Shown: positions 7,319 through 15,210 of the stretch, in pieces
How positions within the stretch are numbered: position 1 is the stretch's first letter
How the letters are laid out: each line of letters opens with the position of its first letter
NCBI GenBank assembly: GCA_050181295.1
Contig: JBFXDI010000012.1
Location: forward strand, 1 to 51,272
Direction of reading: 5' to 3'
Origin: JBFXDI01 sp050181295
GTDB taxonomy: Bacteria; Pseudomonadota; Alphaproteobacteria; Rhizobiales; Aestuariivirgaceae
DNA: 51,272 nt
Notes under the pieces: model-generated
Database searches by the model: none
Seen by the model: only the letters and a program-made list of their open reading frames with translations
What the model was told of the DNA's origin: nothing
Made by a program: the position numbers and the translations under genes

Positions 7319-8735
7319 GTGCCTCCGCCAGCCTCCTCGCCGCTTCCTCCAGCGCGACTTCGTCGAACCCCGCGTAGCCCAGCAGCAGGCCCTGCCGGCG
7401 GGGTGCTCCGGAATAGTAAAGCGAGAGCGCGGGCGCGATGACGCCGGCATCCGCCGCCAGCGCGGAGGCTTCGGTGTCGTCCATGCGCCGCGCGAGCGCC
7501 GGGGTCGGCTCGGCGATCAGATGCAGGCCGCCCGCTTCCGGTCCGACCGTCAGCCAGCGCGGGAGATGTGTCTCCGCCGCCCGGAGCAGCGCCTCCTGCC
7601 GGCGCGCGTAGAGGCGGCGCATGCGGCGGATATGGGCGGCGAACTGGCCGCTCGCCATGAACTCCGCAAGCGCGGGTTGCGGCGCGAGCGACGCCTTGGC
7701 GCCGAGCTTTCCCAGGACGTTCCGCAGCGCCTCGACCCTGGCTTCGGGCACCACCGCATAGGCGAGCCGGAGCGAGGAGGAGAGCACCTTCGAGAACGAG
7801 CCGAGATAGACGACGCGTCCCTCGCGGTCGAGGTTCATGAGCGCCGGCAGCGGCCGCCCGCGATATCGGTACTCGCTGTCGTAATCGTCCTCGATGACGA
7901 TCGCGTCCTGCCGGCGCGCCCAGTCGAGGAGCTGCAGCCGGCGCGGCAGCGGCATGGTGACGCCGAGCGGAAACTGCCGCGAGGGCGTGACGGCGGCCGC
8001 CGCCGCCTGTCCGGCCTGGCCGACGTCGAAGCCCGAGGCGTCCACGTCCACGGCCTCGACCCTCATGCCGGCATGGACGAAGGCGCGCCGCAGCAGCAGG
8101 TAGCCCGGGTCCTCAACCAGCACGGAGGAGTCCGCCGGCAGGAGCGCGCGCGCCACGAGGTCGATCGATTCCGCGATGCCGCTGGTGACGGCGACCTGCG
8201 CGGGCGTGCAGGCGATGCCGCGCGCCGCGCCGATATGCTCCGCGATCGCTTCCCGTAAAGGGAGCCATCCCATGGGGTCGCGGTGGTTGACGAGCGCCGG
8301 CGATGGCGCGCGCCACGTCCGCTCGAGGAGCTTGGCCCAGGCGGGATAGGGGAAGAGCGAGAGGTCGGGCTCCGTCGGCTGGAAGGGGCGGGGATCGGAC
8401 GGCGGCTGCGGCGCGGCCGCGATGGATGCCGCAGGCGGCGCTGCCCGCTCGACCATCTGGTCGGGCAGGTCGACCGCCACATAGAGGCCCGAGCCTCGCC
8501 GCGCGTCCGCATAGCCCTCGGCGGCCAACTGATCGAAGGCGGTCACCACGGTGACGCGCGACACGCCGAGTTCTTCCGCGAGCATGCGGCTTGAAGGCAG
8601 CCGCGCGCCCGCCGAGATGCGGCGTTCGAGGATCAGCCGCCGGATCGCTTCCGCGAGCTGCGCATGGAGCGGCTCGCCGGCCTGCCGGTCGAGAGCGAGA
8701 TCGAGGAGCGCGGCGTCGGAAGTGGACTTATTCAT
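7311..8735 (-). CDS. PdxR/MocR-family transcriptional regulator (GntR HTH fused to aminotransferase fold)
   Basis: 474 aa from ATG 8735. Residues about 15-85 are a GntR winged helix (LAEAIRRLILERRISAGARL, then LGVSRVTVVTAFDQL); residues about 120-470 have the fold-type I aminotransferase shape with the PLP lysine motif GSFSKVLSSSLR and the IEDDYDSEYRY block typical of MocR proteins. The family senses pyridoxal phosphate or an amino compound through the aminotransferase domain. It is divergent from a PPOX gene, and a 10-bp inverted repeat spans the shared control region, so it probably regulates that gene and itself. Confidence 0.9.
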   Translation of the reverse strand: MNKSTSDAALLDLALDRQAGEPLHAQLAEAIRRLILERRISAGARLPSSRMLAEELGVSRVTVVTAFDQLAAEGYADARRGSGLYVAVDLPDQMVERAAPPAASIAAAPQPPSDPRPFQPTEPDLSLFPYPAWAKLLERTWRAPSPALVNHRDPMGWLPLREAIAEHIGAARGIACTPAQVAVTSGIAESIDLVARALLPADSSVLVEDPGYLLLRRAFVHAGMRVEAVDVDASGFDVGQAGQAAAAAVTPSRQFPLGVTMPLPRRLQLLDWARRQDAIVIEDDYDSEYRYRGRPLPALMNLDREGRVVYLGSFSKVLSSSLRLAYAVVPEARVEALRNVLGKLGAKASLAPQPALAEFMASGQFAAHIRRMRRLYARRQEALLRAAETHLPRWLTVGPEAGGLHLIAEPTPALARRMDDTEASALAADAGVIAPALSLYYSGAPRRQGLLLGYAGFDEVALEEAARRLAEALI

Positions 8736-8769
8736 ATGCCTATAACTGGATATTTTAGCAAGTCCACTT
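8720..8769. promoter_or_regulatory. Inverted repeat AAGTGGACTT/AAGTCCACTT in the PdxR-PPOX divergent control region
   Basis: AAGTGGACTT at 8720-8729 (inside codons 3-5 of the regulator gene) and its exact reverse complement AAGTCCACTT at 8760-8769 flank a 30-bp AT-richer stretch that contains CTATAA and TATTTTAG. The arrangement suits a MocR-type operator controlling both directions. Which boxes are the promoter -10/-35 is not certain. Confidence 0.55.
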
Positions 8770-8806
8770 ATCCGTTATCGAAGGGGCCGGATCAAGGAGT
8801 TCCGCC

Positions 8807-9463
8807 ATGCTGAAGAAGAATGCCGCCCCGAGCGAGCGTGTGCGCGTGAAGCGCCTGCACGAGCGCGGCCACTATGATCGCGAGACAGTCGCCCAAATCC
8901 TCGACGCCATGCCGCTCGCCCATGTGGGCTATGTATTCAACGGCCAGCCATACGTGACGCCGACACTCCAGTGGCGCGAGGGCGACCGCGTCTACTGGCA
9001 CGGCAGCTCGGCGAGCCGCATGCTGGAGACCGCCGAGGGCGCCGACGTCTGCCTGACCGTCACGCTCTTCGACGGGCTGGTGCTCGCCCGCTCCGGCTTC
9101 CACCACTCGGCCAACTACCGCTCGGTGATGATCCTCGGGCGGGCCGAGAAGGTTACGGACCCGGTGAAGAAGGAGATGCACCTGAAGGCCTTCATGGAAG
9201 GCATCTTGCCTGGGCGCTGGGACATCTTGAGGCCCATGACGCGGCAGGAGGCGAAAGCCACGACGGTGCTCTCCATGCCGATCGAGGAGGCTTCGGCGAA
9301 AATCCGAACCGGCATGCCCAAGGACGACGAGGAGGACTACGCGCTGCCGATCTGGGCGGGCGTCCTGCCACTCCGCCTGAAGCCGACGGCGGCCGAGCCC
9401 GATCCGCGCAACCTCGACGGTATCGCCATGCCGGAGCACGTGCGCGGCTATCAGATCGGGTGA
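8807..9463 (+). CDS. PPOX family flavin-fold protein, copy 2
   Basis: 218 aa; CAAGGAGT lies 8 nt before the ATG. It is the paralogue of the 1840-2493 protein, sharing RVKRLHE, YDRETV, TPTLQWREGDRVYWHGS and the C-terminal DPRNL block. Split-barrel flavin-binding proteins of this group are often placed beside PdxR/MocR regulators. It is translationally coupled to a second, smaller PPOX protein through a TGATG junction at 9461. Enzymatic role unknown. Confidence 0.88.
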   Translation: MLKKNAAPSERVRVKRLHERGHYDRETVAQILDAMPLAHVGYVFNGQPYVTPTLQWREGDRVYWHGSSASRMLETAEGADVCLTVTLFDGLVLARSGFHHSANYRSVMILGRAEKVTDPVKKEMHLKAFMEGILPGRWDILRPMTRQEAKATTVLSMPIEEASAKIRTGMPKDDEEDYALPIWAGVLPLRLKPTAAEPDPRNLDGIAMPEHVRGYQIG

Positions 9464-9915
9464 TGACCATGCTGAGCGAGGAGATGCGGCGCATCATCGC
9501 CGCCTATCCCCTGGGTTTCGTGGCAAGCCTCAATGCCGACGGCACACCGAACCTGTCGCCCAAGGGCACCTTCATCGTCATGGGCGAGGACCGGCTGGCT
9601 TTCGGCCATATCCGCTCGCCGCGTACCATCGCCAACCTCCGCCGCAATCCGGTGCTGGAGGTCTGTTTCCTCGACGTGCTGGCGCGGAAGGCTGTCAAGG
9701 TTCGCGGCGAGGCGAGCGTGACGGAGCGCGGATCGCCGGGAGCCGAGAGGCTGGACAAGGCCTTCGCCTCCTGGGGCGAGTACGCGCCGCTCATCAAGGC
9801 CTATGTCGAGGTGGCGGTGCGGAGCGCCGCGCTCATTCTCTCGCCCGCCTACGACCTAGGCCACGACGAGGCGGGCCTCAGGCGCGACTACAAGGCGAAG
9901 TTCGCCGCGCTCTGA
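9463..9915 (+). CDS. Small PPOX family protein
   Basis: 150 aa from the ATG overlapping the previous stop by one base; a second ATG two codons on is also possible. The fold signature is a single split barrel: LGFVASLNADGTPNLSPKG at 15-35, then AFGHIRSPRTIANLRRNP and VCFLDVLARKAVKVRG. This looks like general-stress-protein-26-like or pyridoxamine-phosphate-oxidase-like flavoproteins of about 150 aa. With the preceding gene it forms a two-gene operon under the divergent PdxR-type regulator. Confidence 0.85.
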   Translation: MTMLSEEMRRIIAAYPLGFVASLNADGTPNLSPKGTFIVMGEDRLAFGHIRSPRTIANLRRNPVLEVCFLDVLARKAVKVRGEASVTERGSPGAERLDKAFASWGEYAPLIKAYVEVAVRSAALILSPAYDLGHDEAGLRRDYKAKFAAL

Positions 9916-9935
9916 GGGAGGCAACACCATCCGGG

Positions 9936-11450
9936 TCAGCTCAGGCGTATTCCGGCGGGGATTACATGAAGGAAGTGCCCGTCCTGCACCATCGCCTTCA
10001 CAGCCGCGATATCGGGCGCCAGAAATCGATCTTCCGAATAGGCGGGGACCTTGTCCCGGAGCGCCGCATGCGCGGCTTCGAGCGTCCGGCTGGAACGCGC
10101 CGGCCGCCGGAACTCGAGGCCCTGGCAGGCGGCCAGCAGCTCGATCGCCACGATCCCGGCCGCGTTGTCGGCCATCTCGGAGAGGCGGCGGGCCGCGAAG
10201 GTCGCCATGCTGACGAAGTCCTCGTGGTTGGCGGTGGTCGGGATGGAATCGACGCTTGCCGGATGCGCCAGCGCCTTGTTCTCGCTCGCGAGCGCCGCCG
10301 CCGTGACCTGCGCCACCATGAAGCCCGAGTCGATGCCGCTGTCGCTCGCGAGGAAGGCGGGAAGCCCGCTGTGATGCGCGTCCGTCAGCATCGCGATGCG
10401 CCGCTCGGCCATGGCGCCGGTCTCCGCGATGGCGAGCGCGATGCCGTCGGCGGCGAGGCCTATGGGCTCGGCATGGAAGTTGCCGCCATAGAGGATGTCG
10501 CCCGTCGCGGGGTCCACGAGCGGGTTGTCCGTCGCGCTGGCGCATTCCCTCTCCAGGACGAGCGCCGCGTGTCGGAGTTGGTCGAGCACGGCGCCCATGA
10601 CTTGGGGCTGGCAGCGAAGGCAGTAGGGGTCCTGCAGGCGCCCGCTCACGCGCGCCCGGCGCCGGAGCGCGCTGCCCTTGAGGAGCGCGCGATAGGCGGC
10701 CGCGGCGGCGATCTGGCCTTCCTGTCCCCGCGCAAGGTGCAGCCGCTCGTCCAGGGCGAGGTCCTGGCCGAGCATCGCCTCGAGGCTGAGCATCCCGGAG
10801 ACCATCGCGGCCGCGAAGACAGCCTCGGCGGCGAACAGCCCGGCGATGGCGAGCGAGGTCGAGGCCTGCGTCCCGTTGACGAGCGACAGCCCTTCCTTCG
10901 CCGCGAGCTGGAAGGGCTCCAGTCCCGCCTTTCGCAGCGCCTCCTTCGCCGGCATGGTCCGGCCCCCCACGCGCACCTCGCCCACCCCGATCAGGGCCGC
11001 CGCCATGTGCGCGAGCGGCGCGAGGTCCCCCGAGGCGCCCACCGATCCCTTGGACGGCACGCAAGGCGTGATGCCGGCGTTGAGCAACGCGACAAGGGCC
11101 TCGGCGAGCGCGGGCCGCGCGCCCGACCAGCCGGTGGCGAGCGCCCCCACCTTGAGCAGCATCATGCGCCGCACGTCCGCGTCCGCCATGAGCGGTCCCG
11201 TGCCGGCGGCATTGGAGAGGACCAGTCGCCGCTGCAGCTCCTCCAAATGGTCCGGCGCGATGGCGCGGTCCGAAAGGCTTCCGAGCCCGGTGTTGACCCC
11301 GTAGGTGCGAATGCCATCCCGGATACGCCGGTCGACGGCGGCGCGGCTGCGGCGCATGGCGCGACGGGCGGCAGGGCTGATACGCACCTTCGCGTGGCCG
11401 AGGTCGAACCTGCGCAGCAGGGAGAGCGTGAGCTTGGACACGTCGATCAA
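9936..11450 (-). CDS. Histidine ammonia-lyase-family (HAL/PAL/TAL) enzyme
   Basis: 504 aa if started at the TTG at 11450 (LIDVSKLTL), which matches the usual N-terminus; the open frame continues to another TTG at 11603 and holds no ATG upstream. The MIO cofactor tripeptide Ala-Ser-Gly is at about 139-141 (GSVGASGDLAPL). Catalytic Tyr50 (TYGVNTG) and the DPYCLRCQPQVMG block are present. Canonical HAL has Ser-His where this protein has Ser80-region SN (LSNAAGTG), and QEDHVSM where this has HEDFVSM. The enzyme eliminates ammonia from an amino acid, but histidine need not be the substrate. No other hut genes are nearby. Confidence 0.85.
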   Translation of the reverse strand: MIDVSKLTLSLLRRFDLGHAKVRISPAARRAMRRSRAAVDRRIRDGIRTYGVNTGLGSLSDRAIAPDHLEELQRRLVLSNAAGTGPLMADADVRRMMLLKVGALATGWSGARPALAEALVALLNAGITPCVPSKGSVGASGDLAPLAHMAAALIGVGEVRVGGRTMPAKEALRKAGLEPFQLAAKEGLSLVNGTQASTSLAIAGLFAAEAVFAAAMVSGMLSLEAMLGQDLALDERLHLARGQEGQIAAAAAYRALLKGSALRRRARVSGRLQDPYCLRCQPQVMGAVLDQLRHAALVLERECASATDNPLVDPATGDILYGGNFHAEPIGLAADGIALAIAETGAMAERRIAMLTDAHHSGLPAFLASDSGIDSGFMVAQVTAAALASENKALAHPASVDSIPTTANHEDFVSMATFAARRLSEMADNAAGIVAIELLAACQGLEFRRPARSSRTLEAAHAALRDKVPAYSEDRFLAPDIAAVKAMVQDGHFLHVIPAGIRLS

Positions 11451-11605
11451 GGGAGAAGCCTTCCGGTCTGGTGGAGCTCCGATGTTCGGGCAGGGCAGGC
11501 AGGGCGTCCATGCCGAACTGTCGAAACATGCTTCGGGGCTATCCAATCCTTCCGGTGGATGATAGTGCAGCGTTGTAGATCTATCGGGAGCAACGGCCTT
11601 CAACC

Positions 11606-12322
11606 ATGCGCCTCCTAGTCTTCCAGCACATCGCCTGCGAGCACCCTGGCATCCTCCGCAAATTCCTCAAGGAGGACGGCGTCGAATGGGACGCCGTGGA
11701 GCTCGACGAGGGCGGCAAGATCCCCGACCTCGAGGCCTATGACGCGCTCTGGGTCATGGGCGGCCCCATGGACGTCTGGGACGTCGAGGAGCATCCCTGG
11801 CTCATCCCCGAAAAGCGCGCCATCCGCCGCTTCGTCCGCGAGCTTGGCCGGCCCTATCTCGGACTCTGCCTCGGCCACCAGCTGCTCGCCGACGCGCTCG
11901 GCGGCACCTGCGGTCCGCAGCGGCCGGCGGAAATCGGCATCGGCGGCTACGAGCTGACGCGTGAAGCGTCCGACGATCCGCTCATCCGGGGCATGGCGCC
12001 CTCGGGCAAGTGCCTGCAGTGGCACGGCGTGCGGGTGGCCGAGCCGCCCGAGGACGCGGTGGTGCTCGCGAAGTCCGACATCTGCTCCTGCCAGGCCATG
12101 CGGGTCGGCCGTCATGCCTGGGGCATCCAGTATCACGTGGAGCTCGAGCCCGAGACCATCCCGACCTGGGGCTGCGTGCCGGCCTATGCCGAGGCGCTGG
12201 AGAAGAGCCAGGGCAAGGGCGCGCTACAGCGCATGGAGGCCGACGCCCGGCCGCTGATGGGCGACTTCGAGGCGGCCGCCCGCAAGCTCTACCGCAACTT
12301 CATGGATGCCGCGCGGGCGTGA
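11606..12322 (+). CDS. Class I glutamine amidotransferase (GMP-synthase GATase-like)
   Basis: 238 aa. The catalytic triad of class I amidotransferases is visible: nucleophile Cys88 in GLCLGHQLLA, and His177/Glu179 in QYHVELE. WVMGGPMDV supplies the oxyanion-type loop. There is no synthase domain, so ammonia would be delivered to a partner or the enzyme would hydrolyse a gamma-glutamyl compound. Its stop overlaps the GTG of the RuBisCO-like gene by 4 nt. The partner is unknown; co-translation with the RuBisCO-like protein and cupin suggests one pathway. Confidence 0.88.
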   Translation: MRLLVFQHIACEHPGILRKFLKEDGVEWDAVELDEGGKIPDLEAYDALWVMGGPMDVWDVEEHPWLIPEKRAIRRFVRELGRPYLGLCLGHQLLADALGGTCGPQRPAEIGIGGYELTREASDDPLIRGMAPSGKCLQWHGVRVAEPPEDAVVLAKSDICSCQAMRVGRHAWGIQYHVELEPETIPTWGCVPAYAEALEKSQGKGALQRMEADARPLMGDFEAAARKLYRNFMDAARA

Positions 12323-13398
12323 TCGAGGCCGTCTATCACGTCCGCGGCGACGCGGGCTCGATCGAGGAGCGCGCGCGCACCATCGCCGTCGAGCAGAGCG
12401 TCGAGATGCCGGTCTCGGCTATCGCCGACGAGCGCGTGCGGAACGAGATCGTGGGGCGGGTGCTCGGCATCGGCGACCTGGGCGGCGGCGCCTTCGAGGT
12501 GAGGATCGGCCTTTCCGCCGAAACCGTGGGCGCCGACCCCGGCCAGCTTCTCAACATGCTCTTCGGCAACACCTCTCTGCATGAAGACGTGGTGCTTCAG
12601 GATGCGGTGCTGCCCGAAGGCCTGATGGCTGCGTTCGGCGGGCCCAATGCCGGTCTCGAGGGCCTGTGGACGCGGGTGGGAGCAGGGCGCCGCGCGTTGA
12701 CCTGCTCGGCGCTGAAGCCGCAAGGTCTGTCGCCTGCGGGCCTGGCCGACCTCGCGCGGCGCTTCGCCGATGGCGGCATCGACTACATCAAGGACGACCA
12801 CGGGCTTGCGGATCAGGCCTATTCGCCCTTCGCCGCGCGGGTCGAGGCGGTCGCCGCGGCGATTCGCGGCATGCCGACCCGCTACCTGCCGAGCCTCACG
12901 GGCAACCTCGACGCCATGCGAGGTCAGGTCGAGGCCGCGCGGGGCGCGGGGCTGGATACGGTGATGGTGGCGCCCATGGTCTCCGGCGTCTCGAACCTCC
13001 ACCGCCTCGCGCGCGACAATCCCGATCTCGCCTTCATGGCCCATCCCTCGCTTGGAGGCGCTGCCCGCATCAGTCCCGAGCTTCTGTTCGGCAAGCTCTT
13101 CCGGCTCTTCGGGGCCGACGCCATCGTCTTCCCCAACCACGGCGGCCGCTTCGGCTACTCGCCGGAAACCTGCCGCGCGCTCGCGGCTGCGGCGCTCGGG
13201 GAGCTTGGCACCGCGCGGTCCGCCGTTCCGGTGCCGGCGGGCGGCATGACCACGGACCGGGTGGGCGAGATGCTTGATTTCTACGGCGCCGATATCATGT
13301 TGCTGATCGGCGGCGGCCTGCTTGCGGCGGGCGACCGGCTGCCGCAGGAGACGGCAGCTTTCGTCGCCGCCGTCCGCAAACACGGATACGCCACATGA
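12319..13398 (+). CDS. RuBisCO-like protein (form IV large-subunit family)
   Basis: 359 aa from a GTG that overlaps the amidotransferase stop (GTGA). The barrel retains Lys133 in ALKPQGLS and the metal-site lysine in YIKDDHGLADQ (Lys158, Asp160), but the second carboxylate of true RuBisCO (Glu) is His161. The loop-6 region reads GKLFRLFGAD, then VFPNHGGRFGYS, PAGGM and LIGGGLL. These changes mark a non-carboxylating RuBisCO-like protein; known relatives are enolases, isomerases or decarboxylases acting on sugar-phosphate-like substrates. The N-terminal domain is shorter than in RuBisCO. Coupled to a cupin downstream by an ATGA junction. Confidence 0.87.
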   Translation: MIEAVYHVRGDAGSIEERARTIAVEQSVEMPVSAIADERVRNEIVGRVLGIGDLGGGAFEVRIGLSAETVGADPGQLLNMLFGNTSLHEDVVLQDAVLPEGLMAAFGGPNAGLEGLWTRVGAGRRALTCSALKPQGLSPAGLADLARRFADGGIDYIKDDHGLADQAYSPFAARVEAVAAAIRGMPTRYLPSLTGNLDAMRGQVEAARGAGLDTVMVAPMVSGVSNLHRLARDNPDLAFMAHPSLGGAARISPELLFGKLFRLFGADAIVFPNHGGRFGYSPETCRALAAAALGELGTARSAVPVPAGGMTTDRVGEMLDFYGADIMLLIGGGLLAAGDRLPQETAAFVAAVRKHGYAT

Positions 13399-13850
13399 GC
13401 GACGACCGTCCGATCCACCGCAGGGCCGAGAAAGGCTATCGCTGGGAGGGCGTGGAGCTGCGTCCCTACAAGGAGGACGAACGCGCGCTCTTCCGGACGA
13501 TCACGCGGCAGGTGCTGTTCTCCGATCCCAGCGGCAAGGCGGAGCTCCGCTATTTCGAGGTGGCGCCGGGCGGCTTCTCGACGCTCGAGCGTCACGAGCA
13601 TGTGCACGCCGTCATGGTGCTGAGGGGGAGCGGGTCCTGCCTCGTCGGCGATGAGGTGCGCGCCATCGGCACGCACGATCTGGTGAGCGTGCCGCCCATG
13701 ACCTGGCACCAGTTCCGCGCCGCGCTGGACGAGCCCTTGGGCTTCCTTTGCATGGTCGACGCCGAGCGCGACAAGCCGCAGCTTCCGGGCGATGAGGACC
13801 TGAAGGGGCTCTCCGCCGATCCCGCCGTCGCCGCCTTCCTGAAAGGCTGA
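13395..13850 (+). CDS. Cupin-domain protein
   Basis: 151 aa, starting in an ATGA overlap with the RuBisCO-like gene. A single cupin barrel is clear: motif 1 with ERHEHVHAVMVLRGSG near residues 62-78 (metal ligands His/His and likely Glu replaced within HEHVH) and motif 2 VPPMTWHQF near 103-111. Small cupins of this sort act as isomerases, dioxygenases or sugar-binding proteins. Its place as the third gene of a tightly coupled operon makes a role in the same pathway likely. Confidence 0.87.
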   Translation: MSDDRPIHRRAEKGYRWEGVELRPYKEDERALFRTITRQVLFSDPSGKAELRYFEVAPGGFSTLERHEHVHAVMVLRGSGSCLVGDEVRAIGTHDLVSVPPMTWHQFRAALDEPLGFLCMVDAERDKPQLPGDEDLKGLSADPAVAAFLKG

Positions 13851-13990
13851 CGAAAAGGCGAAAACCCCCTAGCCGGTGCGGCCCGAAGAGGCCATAAGCA
13901 ACGTCGCGTTTCCGGGGGCATCGGGCGATTCCGTCGCCGCGGCCGGCCCCTTGCGCATCGGGCTGAATTCAATCTCGGAGACGGTGATCC

Positions 13991-14764
13991 ATGCAGCTTT
14001 CCCCCAACAGGTTCAAGCAGGCCATAGGCGAGCTCAAGCCCCAGATCGGCATCTGGAGCAGCATGTGCAGCATCATCGCCGCCGACCTCCTGGGGACGGC
14101 CGGCTTCGACTGGGTGCTGATCGACATGGAGCATTCGCCCAACGACATGATGTCGGTGCTGGGTCAGTTGCAGGCCTATGAAGTCGGCGGCACCTCGCCG
14201 GTCGTGCGCCCGCCCTGGAACGATCCCGTCACCATCAAGCGCCTGCTCGACCTCGGCGTCATGTCGCTCCTCGTTCCCATGGTGCAGAACGCCGAGGAGG
14301 CGCGGGCGGCGGTCAGGGCGACGCGCTATCCGCCGAACGGCATCCGCGGTGTTTCCATGGCGCATCGCGCCAACCGCTATGGCCGCATCGGCGACTATAT
14401 CGAGCGCATCGACAAGGAGGTCTGCGTGCTGGTGCAGATCGAGACACGCGAGGCGCTCGACCGGATCGAGGAGATCGCGGCGGTCGAGGGCGTGGACGGC
14501 GTGTTCTTCGGCCCGGCGGATCTCTCGGCCGATCTCGGGCTGATCGGCAGGACGACGCATGAGGATGTGTCGAACGCCATCGCCGAGGGCGCACGCAGGG
14601 TCGCGGCGCTGGGCAAGCCCACAGGCACCCTCATCGGCGACATGAAGCTCATCGAGCGCTGGCTGCAGTCGGGCTTCAGCTTCGTCGCCTGCGGGACGGA
14701 TCTCGGCCTCCTGGCGCGGGGCGCGGAGAATCTTCGGAAGCAGGTGGCCGCGCTTTCGCGCTGA
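13991..14764 (+). CDS. HpcH/HpaI-family aldolase
   Basis: 257 aa with the class II pyruvate-aldolase landmarks: GTAGFDWVLIDMEHSPND (residues 34-51, base His in EHSP), VRPPWND (Arg near 71), VQIETREAL (metal Glu near 147) and FFGPADLSADLG (metal Asp near 173). The family splits or forms bonds between pyruvate and an aldehyde, for example 4-hydroxy-2-oxo-heptane-1,7-dioate. It follows the cupin gene after a 140-bp gap with no clear terminator and could belong to the same transcript. Substrate unknown. Confidence 0.9.
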   Translation: MQLSPNRFKQAIGELKPQIGIWSSMCSIIAADLLGTAGFDWVLIDMEHSPNDMMSVLGQLQAYEVGGTSPVVRPPWNDPVTIKRLLDLGVMSLLVPMVQNAEEARAAVRATRYPPNGIRGVSMAHRANRYGRIGDYIERIDKEVCVLVQIETREALDRIEEIAAVEGVDGVFFGPADLSADLGLIGRTTHEDVSNAIAEGARRVAALGKPTGTLIGDMKLIERWLQSGFSFVACGTDLGLLARGAENLRKQVAALSR

Positions 14765-14768
14765 CGCC

Positions 14769-15182
14769 TCACCCGGCCCTGACACCCATGAGATAGCGGC
14801 AGAGGTCGAGGAAGAGGCCGTAGGGGCGGCCGGAGACCAGCATCACAACCGTCGCCCCGGCGCAGGAGGTCACGATCTGCCGCAGCGTCGCGCCCGCCGA
14901 CAGGAGCACCAGCACGTAGAGCGGCATCTGGAAGGAGAGGAAGGCGAGCGTGTCGGCGAGCGTCCGCGCCAGCATGCCGCCCTCCGCCGCGCCGGTCTTG
15001 CGCATGAGCCAGTCGCGATAGGCGCCGTAGGGCCGGGCGGTGACGAGGTTGACGGGGATCGCCGTGGCGCGCGCCTGCAGTGACGCCATCAGCGTCATCC
15101 CTGAGACCAGCACCTCCACGATGAGGCACATCGTGAACGAGAACACCTGCATCGCCACGGTGTCGGCGATGAGTTTGCGCAT
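14769..15182 (-). CDS. alaE: L-alanine exporter AlaE
   Basis: 137 aa from ATG 15182, which fits better than the upstream TTG at 15203. The sequence follows the AlaE pattern: IADTVAMQVFSFTMCLIVEV, then AIPVNLVTARPYGAYRD and a C-terminal YGLFLDLCRYLMGV. Four transmembrane helices are expected in the inner membrane. The family exports L-alanine driven by proton motive force. It is the last gene of a minus-strand run behind DUF1993 (28 bp gap) and the class III aminotransferase, which might hint at amino-acid overflow; that link is inference. Confidence 0.88.
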   Translation of the reverse strand: MRKLIADTVAMQVFSFTMCLIVEVLVSGMTLMASLQARATAIPVNLVTARPYGAYRDWLMRKTGAAEGGMLARTLADTLAFLSFQMPLYVLVLLSAGATLRQIVTSCAGATVVMLVSGRPYGLFLDLCRYLMGVRAG

Positions 15183-15210
15183 GGATGCCCCCGGAAACCT
15201 CAATCCTGCG

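Noticed and set aside
9856..11529. 557-aa minus-strand frame overlapping the lyase
   Set aside because: Same strand as the lyase but a different frame, very Arg/Gly-rich; the lyase frame holds all conserved motifs.
12010..12318. 5' extension of the RuBisCO-like frame
   Set aside because: Out of frame within the amidotransferase; the GTG at 12319 in a GTGA overlap is the sensible start.
13851..13990. Possible riboswitch between cupin and aldolase
   Set aside because: There are weak GGCC and CCCCC/GGGGG pairings, but no conserved riboswitch core could be recognised.
13876..14181. 101-aa ORF upstream of the aldolase
   Set aside because: Overlaps the aldolase start in another frame; no ribosome site or domain.
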